Part shown: positions 63,307 through 64,000 of the stretch, in pieces
How the letters are laid out: every line of letters begins with the position of its first letter
Position numbering within the stretch: position 1 is the first letter of the stretch
Translations under genes and position numbers: made by a program
Assembly: GCA_015057705.1 (NCBI GenBank)
Contig: SVDU01000011.1
Coordinates: 62,001 to 126,000 of the forward strand
DNA from: Paenibacillaceae bacterium
Lineage (GTDB): Bacteria; Bacillota; Clostridia; Lachnospirales; Lachnospiraceae
Reading direction: 5' to 3'
DNA: 64,000 nucleotides
Notes under the pieces: model-generated
Databases searched by the model: none
What the model was told of the DNA's origin: nothing
The model's input: the letters and a program-made list of their open reading frames with translations, nothing else

Positions 63307-64000
63307 TTATTCACAAAGCGCTTTTGCTATCCCGGCAGCTCTTTCAAAGTCTTCTTCCCGTGGATTCCATAAGCATTTGGCTTCCTCTTCAACTACTGAA
63401 AATCCTGCATCTGTCAGCTTTTCACGAAGAACCTTAGTACCTTCACCGCTCCAGCCGTAGCATCCAAATACAGCAGCTTTTTTCTCTTTGAATCTAAGCT
63501 CTTTTAAGAAATCCAGCCAGCCGCCTACGGAAGAAAGAATGCTGCCTCCTACAGTCGGGGAACCCAGCGCAATGGCTTTTGACTTAAATACTTCGGTCAT
63601 AATGTCATTTTTATCCGACTTGGAAATGTTGTAAATCTTTACTCGGGTCTGAGGGGAAAGCTCAGCGATTTCCGAACTGATCTTATGGGCAAGCTGTTTT
63701 GTGCCTTCCCACATAGTATCATAAACAATGGTGATCTGGTCTTCCTGGTAATTCTGAGACCACTCATAGTATTTTTCCACGATCTGTAAGGGATTATCTC
63801 TCCAGATACAGCCATGGCTGGTGGCAATGATGTCAATAGGAAGATTAAGCGCCTGAATTTCTTCTACTTTCTTTTTCACAAGAAGTGAAAATGGAGTTAA
63901 AATATTGGCATAATATTTAAGCGCTTCTTCCCAAAGTCTGCACTGATCGGCCTTATCATTGAATAATTCTTCTACGGCAAAGTGCTGTCCAAAAGCATCG
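63307..64000 (-). CDS. FprA family A-type flavoprotein (5' end outside window)
   Basis: The minus-strand frame stays open to base 64000, so the start lies beyond the window; a GTG at 63879 is internal. The visible 231 residues begin with the end of the metallo-beta-lactamase-like diiron domain (DAFGQHFAVEELF, then ALKYYANILTPFS). A flavodoxin domain follows, from about ITIVYDTMWEGTKQLAHKI, with the FMN-binding ALGSPTVGGS and FGCYGWSGEG segments. Such proteins reduce oxygen to water or nitric oxide to nitrous oxide, protecting anaerobes. No rubredoxin domain is fused at the C-terminus. Confidence 0.92.
   Translation of the reverse strand, partial: DAFGQHFAVEELFNDKADQCRLWEEALKYYANILTPFSLLVKKKVEEIQALNLPIDIIATSHGCIWRDNPLQIVEKYYEWSQNYQEDQITIVYDTMWEGTKQLAHKISSEIAELSPQTRVKIYNISKSDKNDIMTEVFKSKAIALGSPTVGGSILSSVGGWLDFLKELRFKEKKAAVFGCYGWSGEGTKVLREKLTDAGFSVVEEEAKCLWNPREEDFERAAGIAKALCE

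Overview
This is a chromosomal segment of a low-to-mid GC, endospore-forming anaerobic Firmicute. The best fit is Lachnospiraceae, in the Lacrimispora / Clostridium saccharolyticum neighbourhood. The evidence is the sporulation genes spoIIGA, sigE and sigG, YesM/YesN-type sugar signalling, a T-box leader on valS, [FeFe]-hydrogenase maturation genes, anaerobic cobalamin genes, and the DUF5716/DUF5717 pair that I associate with Lachnospiraceae. I saw no rRNA, tRNA, CRISPR array, prophage or intact insertion sequence. Most genes are on the plus strand and sit in short operons behind recognisable sigma-A promoters.

Region 1 (1-9432) is a cobalamin block: cobU, cobS, a short second CobU-like protein, cbiB, cobD, cobQ and cbiC. 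An H-cluster maturation module (TM1266-family regulator, hydG, hydF) interrupts it. That module has its own promoter and a leader RNA with a terminator and an overlapping alternative pairing. Region 2 (9463-25614) is sugar sensing and second-messenger signalling. It has a response regulator, a histidine kinase, two membrane-anchored sugar-binding proteins, the galactose-type importer mglBAC, a CYTH protein, a further lipoprotein paralogue with a DJ-1/PfpI protein, and a solute-binding lipoprotein paired with a GGDEF/EAL protein. Region 3 (25728-32248) is proteostasis: tig, clpP, clpX, lon, engB. Region 4 (32316-37882) holds an amino-acid ABC importer, a 2-hydroxyacid dehydrogenase, a small membrane protein, a DUF4364 protein and malic enzyme.

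Region 5 (38025-43648) is an uncharacterised three-gene operon: a 1190-residue solenoid-like protein, an Hsp70/actin-fold-like protein and a TPR-like protein. Region 6 (43645-54658) contains T-box-controlled valS, spoIIGA-sigE, an ECF sigma/anti-sigma pair of SigV/RsiV type, sigG on the opposite strand, the CoA genes coaX and coaBC, and prfC. Region 7 (54708-64000) contains yqeY, pepV, metNIQ behind a leader encoding a Met/Cys-rich peptide followed by a terminator, two small membrane proteins, a YlmC/YmxH protein, nrdR, a YqeG phosphatase, efp, and the 3' part of an FprA-type flavoprotein gene.

The observations I consider most worth a second look are: (i) the Met/Cys-rich leader peptide attenuator before metNIQ; (ii) a dispersed two-hairpin repeat family with compensatory changes, placed as arrays before mglA and clpX; (iii) the DUF5717 / ASKHA / TPR operon; (iv) the leader RNA before the hydrogenase maturation genes; and (v) an autoregulated ECF module between sigE and an inverted sigG.
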